Shown: piece by piece, positions 16,553 through 25,072 of the stretch | Numbering within the stretch: the first letter of the stretch is position 1 | Layout of the letters: the number at the start of each line of letters is the position of its first letter | NCBI RefSeq assembly: GCF_049673105.1 | Contig: NZ_JBATXG010000006.1 | Span: forward strand, 176,537-240,536 | Reading direction: 5' to 3' | Length of the DNA stretch: 64,000 nt | DNA from: Castellaniella sp049673105 | Lineage (GTDB): Bacteria; Pseudomonadota; Gammaproteobacteria; Burkholderiales; Burkholderiaceae_B | Position numbers and translations under genes: made by a program | The notes under the pieces: generated by a model | Seen by the model: the letters and a program-made list of their open reading frames with translations, nothing else | Database searches by the model: none | Told to the model about the DNA's origin: nothing

Positions 16553-17770
16553 TTACAGATCCGCGCGCGAAAACACCAGCGTCGCATTGGTGCCGCCAAA
16601 GCCGAAGCTATTGGACAAGGCCGTCTGGATGTTGGTGTTGGACAGGGTTTCGCGCAGGATGTTCATGCCTTCGGCTGCCGGGTCCAGCGTGTCGATGTTG
16701 GCGGATGCCGCCACGAAGCCATGCTTCATCATCAACAAGGTGTAGACCGCCTCGTTCACGCCGGCCGCCCCCAGGGCATGACCGGACAAGGACTTGGTCG
16801 ATGCGATCCAGGGTTGGTCGGCACCGAACACCGCACGGATGGCTTCCAGTTCTTTGACATCGCCCACCGGCGTGCTGGTGCCGTGGGTGTTGATGTAATC
16901 GACCTTGCCCTGGAAACCGGCCAGGGCCTGGCGCATGCAACGTTCGGCGCCTTCGCCGGACGGTGCAACCATGTCGTAGCCATCGGACGTCGCCCCATAG
17001 CCGACGATTTCAGCCAGGATGTTGGCGCCCCGGGCCTTGGCGTGTTCGTATTCCTCGACGACAACGATGCCACCGCCGCCGGAAATCACAAAACCGTCCC
17101 GATCCGCGTCATAGGTGCGCGAAGCGCGGTCCGGCGTGTCGTTGTAGCGCGTGGACAAAGCCCCCATCGCATCGAACATGAACGACAAGGACCAGTGTTC
17201 TTCTTCGGCGCCGCCGGCAAAGACGATGTCCTGTTTACCCAACTGAATCTGTTCCACGGCATTGCCGATGCAATGCGCGCTGGTGGAGCAGGCCGAGCTG
17301 ATGGAGTAGTTCACGCCCTTGATCTGGGCGCCGGTCGCCAGGCAGGCAGACACGCCGCTGGCCATGGCCTTGGTGACCATATAAGGGCCGACGCGGCGCA
17401 CGCCCTTGTCGTGCAGGACCTGGATGCCGTCATTGATGGCGGAATGCGAGGCGCCACCCGCACCGACGATCAGGCCGGTACGAGGATTGGACACCAGTTC
17501 CGGCGTGAGGCCGGCGTCCTGGATGGCTTCCTGCATGGCCAGCCAGGCATAGGCATGGCCATCGGCCATGAAGCGGCTGAGCTTGCGGTCGATCTTCTCG
17601 AGCGCATCCAAATGGACGGAACCCGCCACATGGGAACGCAGTCCCTGCTTGGCGTATTCGGATTGATAGGTGATGCCGGAACGGCCTGTGCGCAGGCTGT
17701 CGAGGACTTCGGACTGATTGTTGCCCAGGCTGGATACGATGCCCATGCCGGTGATAACCACACGACGCAT
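16553..17770 (-). CDS. fabB: Beta-ketoacyl-ACP synthase I FabB
   Basis: Condensing enzyme for fatty-acid elongation, needed for unsaturated acids together with FabA. The 405-residue protein shows the Cys-His-His triad: C161 in SSACSTSAH, H296 in NTHGTSTPVGD and H331 in KSLSGHALGA. The glycine-rich C-terminal SFGFGGTNA is present. The start is family-typical (MRRVVITGMGIVS). It lies 11 bases after fabA, forming the classic fabAB operon. Confidence 0.96.
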   Translation of the reverse strand: MRRVVITGMGIVSSLGNNQSEVLDSLRTGRSGITYQSEYAKQGLRSHVAGSVHLDALEKIDRKLSRFMADGHAYAWLAMQEAIQDAGLTPELVSNPRTGLIVGAGGASHSAINDGIQVLHDKGVRRVGPYMVTKAMASGVSACLATGAQIKGVNYSISSACSTSAHCIGNAVEQIQLGKQDIVFAGGAEEEHWSLSFMFDAMGALSTRYNDTPDRASRTYDADRDGFVISGGGGIVVVEEYEHAKARGANILAEIVGYGATSDGYDMVAPSGEGAERCMRQALAGFQGKVDYINTHGTSTPVGDVKELEAIRAVFGADQPWIASTKSLSGHALGAAGVNEAVYTLLMMKHGFVAASANIDTLDPAAEGMNILRETLSNTNIQTALSNSFGFGGTNATLVFSRADL

Positions 17771-17781
17771 AATCGGGCCTC

Positions 17782-18294
17782 CTAGAAATTGTCCGTGCGG
17801 GTGAAAAGCCCCACCCGCAGATCATGAGCCACGTAGATTTCGTGGCCGTCGACTTCCATGCGCGCGTCCGCAATCCCCATGACGAGCTTGCGCATCATGA
17901 CACGCTTCATATCGATGTGATAGCGCACTTTCTGCGCCGTCGGCAGGACCTGGCCGGTGAATTTGACCTCGCCCACACCCAGGGCGCGACCGCGCCCCTG
18001 GCCGCCGCAACAGCCCAGGAAGAACCCGACCAGCTGCCACATGGCGTCCAGGCCCAGGCAGCCCGGCATCACCGGATCGCCCTGGAAATGGCAGCCAAAA
18101 AACCAGAGATCGGGGCGAATATCGAGTTCGGCGATGATTTCGCCCTTGCCATGCGAACCGCCCTGGTCATCGATATGCACGATGCGATCACACATCAACA
18201 TGGGTGGCAACGGCAATTGGGCGTTGCCCGGACCAAAGAGTTCTCCGCGTCCGCACGCCAACAATTCGTCGTAGCTGTAGCTGTTTTTTTCCAT
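17782..18294 (-). CDS. fabA: 3-hydroxydecanoyl-ACP dehydratase/isomerase FabA
   Basis: Introduces the cis double bond at the C10 stage of anaerobic-type unsaturated fatty-acid synthesis. The start MEKNSYSYDEL at 18294 gives 170 residues, matching the usual 172; the upstream extension is rejected. The catalytic pair is H69 in FFGCHFQGDPVMPG and D83 in GCLGLDAMWQL. First gene of fabA-fabB. The 108 bases upstream contain TATACT and TTGACA-like elements, but I cannot assign the promoter with confidence. Confidence 0.96.
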   Translation of the reverse strand: MEKNSYSYDELLACGRGELFGPGNAQLPLPPMLMCDRIVHIDDQGGSHGKGEIIAELDIRPDLWFFGCHFQGDPVMPGCLGLDAMWQLVGFFLGCCGGQGRGRALGVGEVKFTGQVLPTAQKVRYHIDMKRVMMRKLVMGIADARMEVDGHEIYVAHDLRVGLFTRTDNF

Positions 18295-18402
18295 GATGCC
18301 CCGTGTCAAAACCGGTGTGCCAGCGACTGCGCCCATTGGTCGGACGCAAGCCTACAAAGTAAATAAGCCTAGCAGTATAACCCGAGGCTTCCCGACACCC
18401 GA

Positions 18403-18852
18403 TCAAGGCGGATCCAGGACATACCAGACGGTCACCGTCCCGCGCACGAACAAGGGCGGGCTGTCATTGCCCCAGCGCAGCACGCGGTGCCTGAGCAGCA
18501 TGGGCGCCTGGGCCGAGCGCCCCTCGAAGGCGCGCGTCGTCAGATGCCTGCCCTGCAGGGAAACGCAAGGCCCCTGCCCCGAATCCCAGCACAAGTCGGT
18601 AGCAACCTGGGCGGACCCCGCATAGTCGCGCGAGGCATAGACACGGGTGATGCGCGCCCCGGAAGGAATCGGCGCATCCGTTTTTCCAGGCTGAAAAACC
18701 ACCGTCACGGCTCGATCCACAGATTGCAGGCCGTGGCTGACCTGATCCCTGGTCCAGGCCTGCTCTGCAGACGCTGATGCCGCCAGACCAGACCAGACCG
18801 TCGCTCCTGCCAGAACCAGCAGCCGAACGAGTATATTGTGCCTCATGTGCAT
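18403..18852 (-). CDS. FlhE-like periplasmic protein
   Basis: Secreted protein of 149 residues with a signal peptide ending near ASASA. The mature part resembles enterobacterial FlhE, a small periplasmic protein linked to the flagellar export gate: IPSGARITRVY, a Cys pair (DLC...GPCVSLQG), a TT-x-x-F-x-G segment and a C-terminal beta-strand run ending in VWY. No flagellar gene is nearby, which is unusual. The start could also be 18846 (MRHNIL); neither ATG has a clear ribosome site. It runs head-to-head with the NRDE gene, overlapping it by two to eight bases. The assignment rests on remembered family similarity. Confidence 0.6.
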   Translation of the reverse strand: MHMRHNILVRLLVLAGATVWSGLAASASAEQAWTRDQVSHGLQSVDRAVTVVFQPGKTDAPIPSGARITRVYASRDYAGSAQVATDLCWDSGQGPCVSLQGRHLTTRAFEGRSAQAPMLLRHRVLRWGNDSPPLFVRGTVTVWYVLDPP

Positions 18853-19642
18853 CGCCTATTTATCGCTGGGCCATCCGCAATGGCCTGTCCTGATCGCCGC
18901 CAATCGGGATGAATTTCACGCCCGCCCCACGCGGGCGGCGGGTCCTTGGCCTGCCCGCCCTGATGTCATCGCCGGCCAGGACCTGAGCGCCGGGGGAACC
19001 TGGCTGGGATGGGCGGCGGATGGACGCTTTGCCCTGCTGACCAATTATCGCGAACCCGGCTTGCCGACGCCGCCTGGCGCGCCGTCGCGCGGTGTGCTGG
19101 TGCGCGACTACCTGCTGGGCCAGACCAGCGCTGCCGATTATAGTCGGGCCTCGGCCCTGCGGGCGCAGGATTGTGCTGGCTTCAATCTGATTGTGGGCGA
19201 TGCGCGCCAGGTCTGGTATCTGGGCAACCGGGACCCTGCCGGCACCGCCCGTCTTTTGGCGCGGGGGCGCTACGTGCTGTCCAACCATCTGCTGGATACC
19301 CCCTGGCCCAAGGCCAAACGCCTGCGCGCAGCATTGGATGCCCTGCCCGCCGATCGCTGGGCCCAGGCGCCCGATGCCGTGTTCGCCTTGCTGCGCGATA
19401 CCACCCAGGCTCAGGGGGCCGATCTGCCGGCCACGGGACTGGCGGCGGATCAAGAACAACTGTTGAGCAGCCCCTTCATCATCAGCCCCGACTATGGCAC
19501 GCGCTGCTCGACCCTGATCGCCATCCGTGCAGACGGCGCCACGCTGTTTAGCGAACAGAACTTCGATGCTGCCGGCCAGCCGACCGAACGGCACGACTGG
19601 CGCCTGACTGCCCATTACCCGCATCTGACGGCACAGGCCTGA
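18845..19642 (+). CDS. NRDE/TANGO2 family protein
   Basis: Member of the NRDE (TANGO2) family, 265 residues, defined by the Asn-Arg-Asp-Glu motif, seen here as AANRDEFHARPT. The conserved N-terminal Met-Cys (MCIAYLSL) fixes the start at 18845, because Cys2 is the Ntn-hydrolase-like position. Other family blocks are AGGTWLG, RFALLTNYREP, SRGVLVRDYL and the C-terminal YGTRCSTLI. TANGO2 proteins have been linked to heme or lipid handling, but the bacterial role is unsettled. A TATATT at 18832-18837 lies only seven bases before the ATG, suggesting a leaderless message. Confidence 0.88.
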   Translation: MCIAYLSLGHPQWPVLIAANRDEFHARPTRAAGPWPARPDVIAGQDLSAGGTWLGWAADGRFALLTNYREPGLPTPPGAPSRGVLVRDYLLGQTSAADYSRASALRAQDCAGFNLIVGDARQVWYLGNRDPAGTARLLARGRYVLSNHLLDTPWPKAKRLRAALDALPADRWAQAPDAVFALLRDTTQAQGADLPATGLAADQEQLLSSPFIISPDYGTRCSTLIAIRADGATLFSEQNFDAAGQPTERHDWRLTAHYPHLTAQA

Positions 19643-19699
19643 TTTCAGCCGGATCGCAAACGCTAAAATACCGCTTTACACCCCTACAGGACACTACTC

Positions 19700-20161
19700 A
19701 TGAGCACCGGCCTTGCCAGTCAGATTTCGGACGCCATCAAATCCGCCATGCGAGCACACGACAGTGTGCGCCTGGGAACGCTGCGTCTCTTGCAGGCGGC
19801 CATGAAACAGAAAATGGTGGACGAGCGCATCGAGCTTGACGACGCCATGATCATCGCCATCATCGAAAAGCAGGCCAAGCAGCGCCGTGAGTCCATCGCT
19901 GCCTTTGATTCTGCCGGACGTACCGACAGCGCCAATCAGGAACGCGCCGAACTGGACATCCTGAAGGAGTTTCTGCCCCAGGGGGCCACCCCGGAAGAGA
20001 TCGCTGCCGCCATCGACGCCGCAGTGGCGCAAGTGCAAGCCAAGGGCCTGCAAGGCGGAGCCGCCATGGGCGCCATCATGGGCCAACTGAAAACCGCGCT
20101 GGCCGGACGCGCCGATATGGCAGCCGTGTCGGCGCAGGTCAAGACCCGCCTGGCAGCATAA
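19700..20161 (+). CDS. GatB/YqeY domain protein
   Basis: Small cytosolic YqeY-family protein of 153 residues, related to the tail domain of the amidotransferase subunit GatB. It has a helical N-terminal domain (RLGTLRLLQAAMKQK, EKQAKQRRESIAAF) and a C-terminal YqeY bundle (ILKEFLPQ, GAIMGQLK). These proteins are thought to bind tRNA, but their cellular role is uncertain. A TAAAAT -10-like element lies near 19664 and an AGGAC ribosome site sits shortly before the ATG. It stands alone between the NRDE gene and a convergent oxidoreductase. Confidence 0.9.
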   Translation: MSTGLASQISDAIKSAMRAHDSVRLGTLRLLQAAMKQKMVDERIELDDAMIIAIIEKQAKQRRESIAAFDSAGRTDSANQERAELDILKEFLPQGATPEEIAAAIDAAVAQVQAKGLQGGAAMGAIMGQLKTALAGRADMAAVSAQVKTRLAA

Positions 20162-20172
20162 ATTTCAGCACA

Positions 20173-21189
20173 CTAGGCGACGGATGCCGCTTCGGCACAG
20201 GGCCGCAGCGCGACGCCGTCCGCCAGGCGCTGGACCAGGTCGGGATTCGACACAAAAGCCCGACCAAAGGCCACGGCGTCGCCCTCGCGGGTTTCGACCG
20301 CCTGTTGCGCCAACTCCAGGTCGTAGCCCTCGTTCAGGATCAGCGCCCCGCCAAAGGCCTGGCGGATCACCGGCGTCAAGGCATCGGCACCGGGATATTC
20401 CCGCACGCAGATGAAGGCCAGTCGCCGCTTGCACAGTTCGCTCGCCACATGGCGGTACAACGCCACCGGGTCGGAATCCCGCATATCATGCCGATCGCCT
20501 CTGGGCGACAGATGCACGCCAATGCGCCCGGCGCTCCAGACACCGATGCAGGCGTCGATGACGTCCATCAGGAAGCGGCTGCGATTGCCGATCGACCCGC
20601 CGTATTCGTCCTGACGCCGGTTCGAGCCATCATGCAGGAACTGATCGATCAAGTAGCCGTCGCCGGCATGGATTTCCACCCCGTCGAATTCCGCCTGCCG
20701 CGCATAGCGCGCCGCCTGATCGAAATCCGCCACGATGCGACGGATTTCATCCGGATGCAGGCTGCGTGGCACTACATATCCGGCAGCATCGACCGAGCTG
20801 CAGACGCCGGTTTCCCGACACGGAATGGCGCTGGGGGCCACCGGCATTTCTCCCGACAGGAATTCGGGGTCCGATACCCGACCGGCATGCCACAGACGCA
20901 GGAAAATGCGCCCGCCGCGCTCGTGGACGGCTTCGGTGACGCGACGCCAGCCCTGAACCTGGTCGGAATTCCAGATGCCGGGCATGTTCGGATAACCCAG
21001 CCCCAGAGGCGACACCGATGCCGCTTCGGTCACGATCAGCCCCGCCGCCGCTCGCTGCGCGTAATATGTGCGCAAGGCGTCACTGGGCACACGCCCCTGG
21101 GCGGGCCGGATGCCTGCGGATGGCGCCATGATGATGCGGTTGCGCAACCACACATCGCCCAGCAGCAGCGGATCAAGCAAACTTGTCAT
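20173..21189 (-). CDS. Old Yellow Enzyme-type NADH:flavin oxidoreductase with altered active site
   Basis: FMN-dependent TIM-barrel oxidoreductase of the alkene-reductase family, 338 residues. Barrel marks are YYAQRAAAGLIVTEA, LWHAGR, FDGVEIHAGDGYLIDQF and EYGGSIGNRSRF. Three active-site positions differ from the family: the flavin-contacting Thr of MAPLTR is A25 (MAPSAG), the flavin-contacting Gln of QLWH is R98, and the usual second substrate-binding His/Asn after H174 is D177. The proton-donor Tyr (Y179) is kept. The C-terminus ends soon after the GRAFVSNPDL phosphate loop, about 20 residues short. The physiological substrate is unknown. Confidence 0.85.
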   Translation of the reverse strand: MTSLLDPLLLGDVWLRNRIIMAPSAGIRPAQGRVPSDALRTYYAQRAAAGLIVTEAASVSPLGLGYPNMPGIWNSDQVQGWRRVTEAVHERGGRIFLRLWHAGRVSDPEFLSGEMPVAPSAIPCRETGVCSSVDAAGYVVPRSLHPDEIRRIVADFDQAARYARQAEFDGVEIHAGDGYLIDQFLHDGSNRRQDEYGGSIGNRSRFLMDVIDACIGVWSAGRIGVHLSPRGDRHDMRDSDPVALYRHVASELCKRRLAFICVREYPGADALTPVIRQAFGGALILNEGYDLELAQQAVETREGDAVAFGRAFVSNPDLVQRLADGVALRPCAEAASVA

Positions 21190-21268
21190 ATCATGCGATC
21201 AAAACAAGGAACCCCGGAACTGCGACACAGTTTGCTGCAACGCACAATCCAGACATCAAAAATCTTTA

Positions 21269-21287
21269 AAAAACCATCAGGGTTTTT
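21269..21287. other. A+T-rich stem-loop in the ktrA leader region
   Basis: AAAAACC-ATCAG-GGTTTTT forms a weak seven-base hairpin ending in a T-run, in an A+T-rich stretch between the divergent Old Yellow Enzyme gene and ktrA. It could be a weak attenuator; it does not resemble the c-di-AMP riboswitch seen before ktr genes in Firmicutes. Confidence 0.3.
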
Positions 21288-21332
21288 ACCAGATTTTTCA
21301 CCATTTGACTATTGGAGAGGCCGTCGAAACCT

Positions 21333-21989
21333 ATGGGACAGTTTGCCGTCATCGGATTGGGGCGCTTTGGCTCCGCCACTTCGCTGGAACTGATGCGCCT
21401 GGGCCATTCCGTGCTGGGCGTGGATGCGGACAACCGTGTGATCGACCAGCACGCCGACCAGCTGACGCGCGCTGCGATCGCCGATGTGACCGACCGCAAT
21501 GCCCTGACCGAACTGGGATTGCAGGAATACGATGTCGTCCTGGTGGCGATCGGCGAAGACCTGCAATCCAGCCTGGTCTGCACGGTGCACTTGAAGTCCT
21601 TGGGGGTCAAAGAATTATGGGTCAAGGCCTCGTCCCGCGCCCATCACCTGATCCTGACCAAGCTGGGCGTCAACCGCGTCATCCACCCCGAAGAAGAAAT
21701 GGGCATCCGCATCGCCCAGGTGCTGAGCTACCCGATGGTCAACGATTACATCGCCCTGGGCAACGGCGACTTCGTCGTCGAGATCGAGGCCAGCGAACAA
21801 CTGGCCGGACGCACACTGGGCGACGCCTTGACCACGGAACCCCGGGGGCTGATCCAGGCACTGCTGGTCAAGCGCAAGGGCACAGCCACCCCGCGCCCCC
21901 CTGAACAATTCGTCCTGCAGGCCAAAGACACCCTGATCTTGTTCGGCCCCCTGCAGCAACTGAAGCGCGCCGCCCCGAAACTGAGCTGA
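21333..21989 (+). CDS. ktrA: Potassium uptake regulatory subunit KtrA (RCK/TrkA-N)
   Basis: Cytoplasmic gating ring subunit of a Ktr-type K+ transporter, 218 residues. A Rossmann RCK_N domain opens with FAVIGLGRFGS and an acidic D at the end of strand 2 (GVDAD), consistent with nucleotide binding; the RCK_C domain follows from about residue 135. The WVKA and RVIHPEEEMG blocks match KtrA closely. The ATG at 21333 is chosen because MGQFAVIGLG is the family start; GGAGAGG lies 12 bases upstream. A TTG at 21312 would add seven residues. ktrB starts nine bases later. Confidence 0.93.
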   Translation: MGQFAVIGLGRFGSATSLELMRLGHSVLGVDADNRVIDQHADQLTRAAIADVTDRNALTELGLQEYDVVLVAIGEDLQSSLVCTVHLKSLGVKELWVKASSRAHHLILTKLGVNRVIHPEEEMGIRIAQVLSYPMVNDYIALGNGDFVVEIEASEQLAGRTLGDALTTEPRGLIQALLVKRKGTATPRPPEQFVLQAKDTLILFGPLQQLKRAAPKLS

Positions 21990-21998
21990 AGCCGCCTC

Positions 21999-23363
21999 AT
22001 GGCCAGACTGACCGTCCATCCCCTGCGCGCCTACCGTCATGCCCGGCATACGGGACAGCTGCAGGCCAGCCCGCCCGCCGTCCTGGCCGGCAGCTTTCTG
22101 TTCCTGATCCTGCTGGGCACCGCGCTGCTGTTGCTGCCGGCGGCGCAGCAACGGCCCCTCAGCATATTCGAAGCGTTGTTCACCGCGACCTCGTCGGTGA
22201 CCGTCACCGGCCTGATGGTCATCGATCCCGCCCGGGATCTCAGTCACCTGGGGCAGGCGGTCGTATTGGGGCTGGTGCAGGTGGGCGGCATCGGTTTCGT
22301 CACCTTCGCCATCATCGCCTCGCTGACGCTGGGTAAACGCGTCAGCCTGAAGTACCAGGCGCTGGCCCTGGAAGCCTTCAATCAGACCAGCGTGGCGCGC
22401 ATCCGCCAAACCGCGCTGACCGTCCTGAAGTTTTCCCTGGCGATCGAAGGCGCGGCCATCCTCATCCTGACGCTCTGGTGGTGGCGCACCAATACGCTGG
22501 AACACGCCTTTCTGATGGCGGGCTTTCATGCCATCTCGGCATTCAACAATGCCGGCATCAGTCTGTTTCCCGACAGTCTGGCGGGTTTCGCCGGGGACCC
22601 GGTCACGACCTTCGTCATCACCGGCTGCATCATCCTGGGTGGCCTGGGCTTCAGCGTCCTGGCGGACATCTACCAAAAACGGGCCTGGCAGACCCTGGCG
22701 TATTACACCCGCCTGATGCTGATCGGCACGCTGATCCTGAATCTGGTCGCCCTGGCGATCTTCTGGCTGATCGAATCCCAGAATGCGGCCACCTTGGCGC
22801 CCCTGCCCCTGCCCAGCCAGGGCCTGGCTGCCTGGACCCAGGTGGTCGGCGCGCGCACGGCGGGGTTCTCCAGCATGGACGTGGATCAGCTGCGCGACAG
22901 CTCGCGCCTGCTGCTGATGGCGCTGATGTTCATCGGCGGCGGGTCTCTGTCCACCGCCAGCGGGATCAAGCTGGGCACCTTCATCATCTTGCTGGCGGTG
23001 GTCCGCACCTATGTCCTGCAGCGCAAGGAAGTCGTGCTGATGCACCGCACGATTACGCCGGAAACCATTCACAAAGCCCTGGCGCTGTTGATGGTGTCGG
23101 GCCTTTTGGTGTGCATCGGCATCTTTCTCGTCAGCCTGTTCGAATCCCAACCCTTCATCGCCATCGCCATGGAAGTCATGGCGGCCTTCAGCACCACCGG
23201 CCTCAGCCCCGATCTGACGCGCTCATTGAGCCTGCCCAGCCAGATCGTGCTGATGCTGCTGATGTTCATCGGTCGCCTGGGCCCCCTGACTCTGGTCTAC
23301 AGCCTGGGCACTCAGCGCTACAGCCGCGTCCGCTATCCGGAAGCGTCCATGCAGATTGGCTGA
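21999..23363 (+). CDS. ktrB: Potassium transporter subunit KtrB
   Basis: Membrane K+ channel subunit of the Trk/Ktr/HKT superfamily, usually Na+-coupled in bacteria, 454 residues. Four pore repeats with the filter glycine are visible: FTATSSVTVTGL, HAISAFNNAGISL, VGARTAGFSS and MAAFSTTGLSP. A basic N-terminal cytoplasmic segment (about 35 residues) precedes the first helix. It directly follows ktrA and completes a KtrAB system. Confidence 0.94.
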   Translation: MARLTVHPLRAYRHARHTGQLQASPPAVLAGSFLFLILLGTALLLLPAAQQRPLSIFEALFTATSSVTVTGLMVIDPARDLSHLGQAVVLGLVQVGGIGFVTFAIIASLTLGKRVSLKYQALALEAFNQTSVARIRQTALTVLKFSLAIEGAAILILTLWWWRTNTLEHAFLMAGFHAISAFNNAGISLFPDSLAGFAGDPVTTFVITGCIILGGLGFSVLADIYQKRAWQTLAYYTRLMLIGTLILNLVALAIFWLIESQNAATLAPLPLPSQGLAAWTQVVGARTAGFSSMDVDQLRDSSRLLLMALMFIGGGSLSTASGIKLGTFIILLAVVRTYVLQRKEVVLMHRTITPETIHKALALLMVSGLLVCIGIFLVSLFESQPFIAIAMEVMAAFSTTGLSPDLTRSLSLPSQIVLMLLMFIGRLGPLTLVYSLGTQRYSRVRYPEASMQIG

Positions 23364-23423
23364 GGCCGGCATCGATGTACTACTATTAGCTCTTTCCCGA
23401 CCCTCACACTCAAAGGATCATCC

Positions 23424-24239
23424 ATGGTGACAACCATTGCACGACAGGCGGTGCTGTGCGCCGCACTGGGCCTCGCGGGCCTGGCCACTGCCGCTTCGGC
23501 GGCCACCCTGAAGATCGGCACCGAGGGCGGCTATCCGCCCTGGAGCATGGTCGACGCCCAAGGCAAGGTCACCGGTTTCGATGCCGACGTCGGCGCCGCC
23601 CTGTGCCAGAAACTCGACATGAAATGCCGTTTCGTGGTGCAGGCCTTCGACAGCCTGATCCCGGCGCTCGAAGCAGACCGCTTCGATCTGGTGATCTCCG
23701 GCATGTCCGTCACGGCGGAACGCGCCAAGGTGATCTCCTTCAGCATCCCCTACGCCACCGAAGACTCCGCCTTCGTGTTGCCCGCAGGCAGCTCGCTGCT
23801 GAAAGCCGCGGACCAGAAAGCCCTGCTGCAAGGCCTGGCGGGCAAAACCGTCGGCGTGCAAAGCGGCACCACCCAGGGTGCTTTCCTGCAGAAATATGCG
23901 CCGGACATGAAGCTCAAGAGCTACGAAACCCAGGACCAGATGCAGATGGATCTGTCCGCCGGCCGCCTGGACGCCACGTTCTCTGAAGTCACGCCGCAAA
24001 GCCAGTTCCTGGATACGACGGGCAAGGGCAAATTCGCCCTGGCCGACTACGTCGTGAAGAGCAGCGCCGACCCCGAAATCCTCGGCCTGGGCATCGGCGC
24101 CGGCATCAACCAGAAAAACACCGAACTCAAGGCCAAGGTCGACAAGGCGCTGTGTGAACTGATCCAGGACGGCTCCATCAAGACCTCCAGCCAGAAATGG
24201 TTTGGCGTGGACCTGTCCAACTACGCCGCCTGCAAGTAA
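23424..24239 (+). CDS. Polar amino-acid ABC transporter substrate-binding protein
   Basis: Periplasmic binding protein of the HisJ/ArgT family (SBP_bac_3), 271 residues with a signal peptide cleaved near ASAATLKIG. Family blocks are GGYPPWSMVDAQGKVTGFDADVG, split here as GGYPPWSM and GFDADVG, then LEADRFDLVISGMSVTAERA and VGVQSGTT. The conserved Asp and aromatic residues suggest a basic or polar amino acid ligand (inference). A stem-loop (24256-24301) follows before the permeases, the usual way of making more binding protein than permease. Confidence 0.92.
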   Translation: MVTTIARQAVLCAALGLAGLATAASAATLKIGTEGGYPPWSMVDAQGKVTGFDADVGAALCQKLDMKCRFVVQAFDSLIPALEADRFDLVISGMSVTAERAKVISFSIPYATEDSAFVLPAGSSLLKAADQKALLQGLAGKTVGVQSGTTQGAFLQKYAPDMKLKSYETQDQMQMDLSAGRLDATFSEVTPQSQFLDTTGKGKFALADYVVKSSADPEILGLGIGAGINQKNTELKAKVDKALCELIQDGSIKTSSQKWFGVDLSNYAACK

Positions 24240-24255
24240 AATCCGGTTCTTTCAG

Positions 24256-24301
24256 CAGCCTTGGCCGCCCTCTGGCGTATGTCAGACAGCAGCCAAGGCT
24301 G
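24256..24301 (+). other. Intercistronic stem-loop between binding protein and permease genes
   Basis: Perfect ten-base arms CAGCCTTGGC (24256-24265) and GCCAAGGCTG (24292-24301) enclose a 26-base loop. The right arm can instead pair locally as ACAGC...GCTGT (24286-24302), so two folds compete. There is no T-run. Hairpins here commonly protect the upstream binding-protein message. Confidence 0.65.
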
Positions 24302-24355
24302 TCCTGACTGCCAACCTGCTACCCTCCGACGCGGCGTTCCCGCGCCGCTGATTCG

Positions 24356-25072
24356 ATGAACGCTTCCCTGTACGACATCCTGAGCGCTGGCTGGGGCACC
24401 CTGCTGCTGCGCGGTGCCGGCATGACAGTGTTCATCAGTCTGTGCGGCATCGCCCTGGGCATGTGCATCGGCATCGCCGGCGCTGCCCTGAAATCGAATG
24501 GCGGCTGGCTGACCCGAGGCCTGATCAGCCTCTATACGCTGCTGGTGCGCAGCGTCCCCGAACTGCTCATCATCTACCTGCTGTTCTTTGGCACGGTGCA
24601 ATCGGCGGCCAATCTGGCGGATTGGTTGGAATGGGACGACCTGATGAGCAAAGTCTTCCCGATGCTGGTGGGCATTCTCGCCATCGGCCTGATTTCCGGC
24701 TCGTACAGCGTCGAGGTCTTTCGCGGCGCGTTCAAAGCCATCAATCCGGGCCAGATCGAAGCCGCCCGATCCACCGGTATGCGCCGCCACCAGATACTGC
24801 GCCGCATCACCCTGCCGCAACTGTTCTGGTACGCCTTGCCGGGCGCCAACAACGTCTGGCAAAACGCATTGAAGGACACCGCCCTGATTTCCCTGGTCGG
24901 CCTGGTGGAACTGATGCGCGCCGCCGTGCTGGGAGCGGCTGCCACCCGAGCGCCGCTGACGCTCTATTTGCTGGCCGGCATCCTGTACTTTCTGATCGGC
25001 GCCTGCAGCCAGGCGCTGTTCGTCTGGGCTGAACGCCATTTCGGGCGCGGCATGCAGGGGTCGGCGTCATGA
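24356..25072 (+). CDS. Amino-acid ABC transporter permease (HisQ type)
   Basis: Inner-membrane permease of 238 residues with about five helices and the coupling loop EAARSTGMRRHQILRRITLPQ (blocks EAARSTGMR and RRITLPQ). The N-terminal RGAGMTVFIS and the RSVPELLIIYLLFFG block are typical of the HisQ/HisM class. No clear Shine-Dalgarno precedes the ATG, so the start is moderately certain. The stop overlaps the next permease in ATGA. It follows the binding protein after 116 bases that include a stem-loop. Confidence 0.9.
   Translation: MNASLYDILSAGWGTLLLRGAGMTVFISLCGIALGMCIGIAGAALKSNGGWLTRGLISLYTLLVRSVPELLIIYLLFFGTVQSAANLADWLEWDDLMSKVFPMLVGILAIGLISGSYSVEVFRGAFKAINPGQIEAARSTGMRRHQILRRITLPQLFWYALPGANNVWQNALKDTALISLVGLVELMRAAVLGAAATRAPLTLYLLAGILYFLIGACSQALFVWAERHFGRGMQGSAS

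Noticed and set aside
21190..21332. c-di-AMP riboswitch before ktrAB
   Set aside because: The 143 bases are A+T-rich with one weak hairpin and lack the conserved ydaO-type core; that riboswitch is not expected in this lineage.
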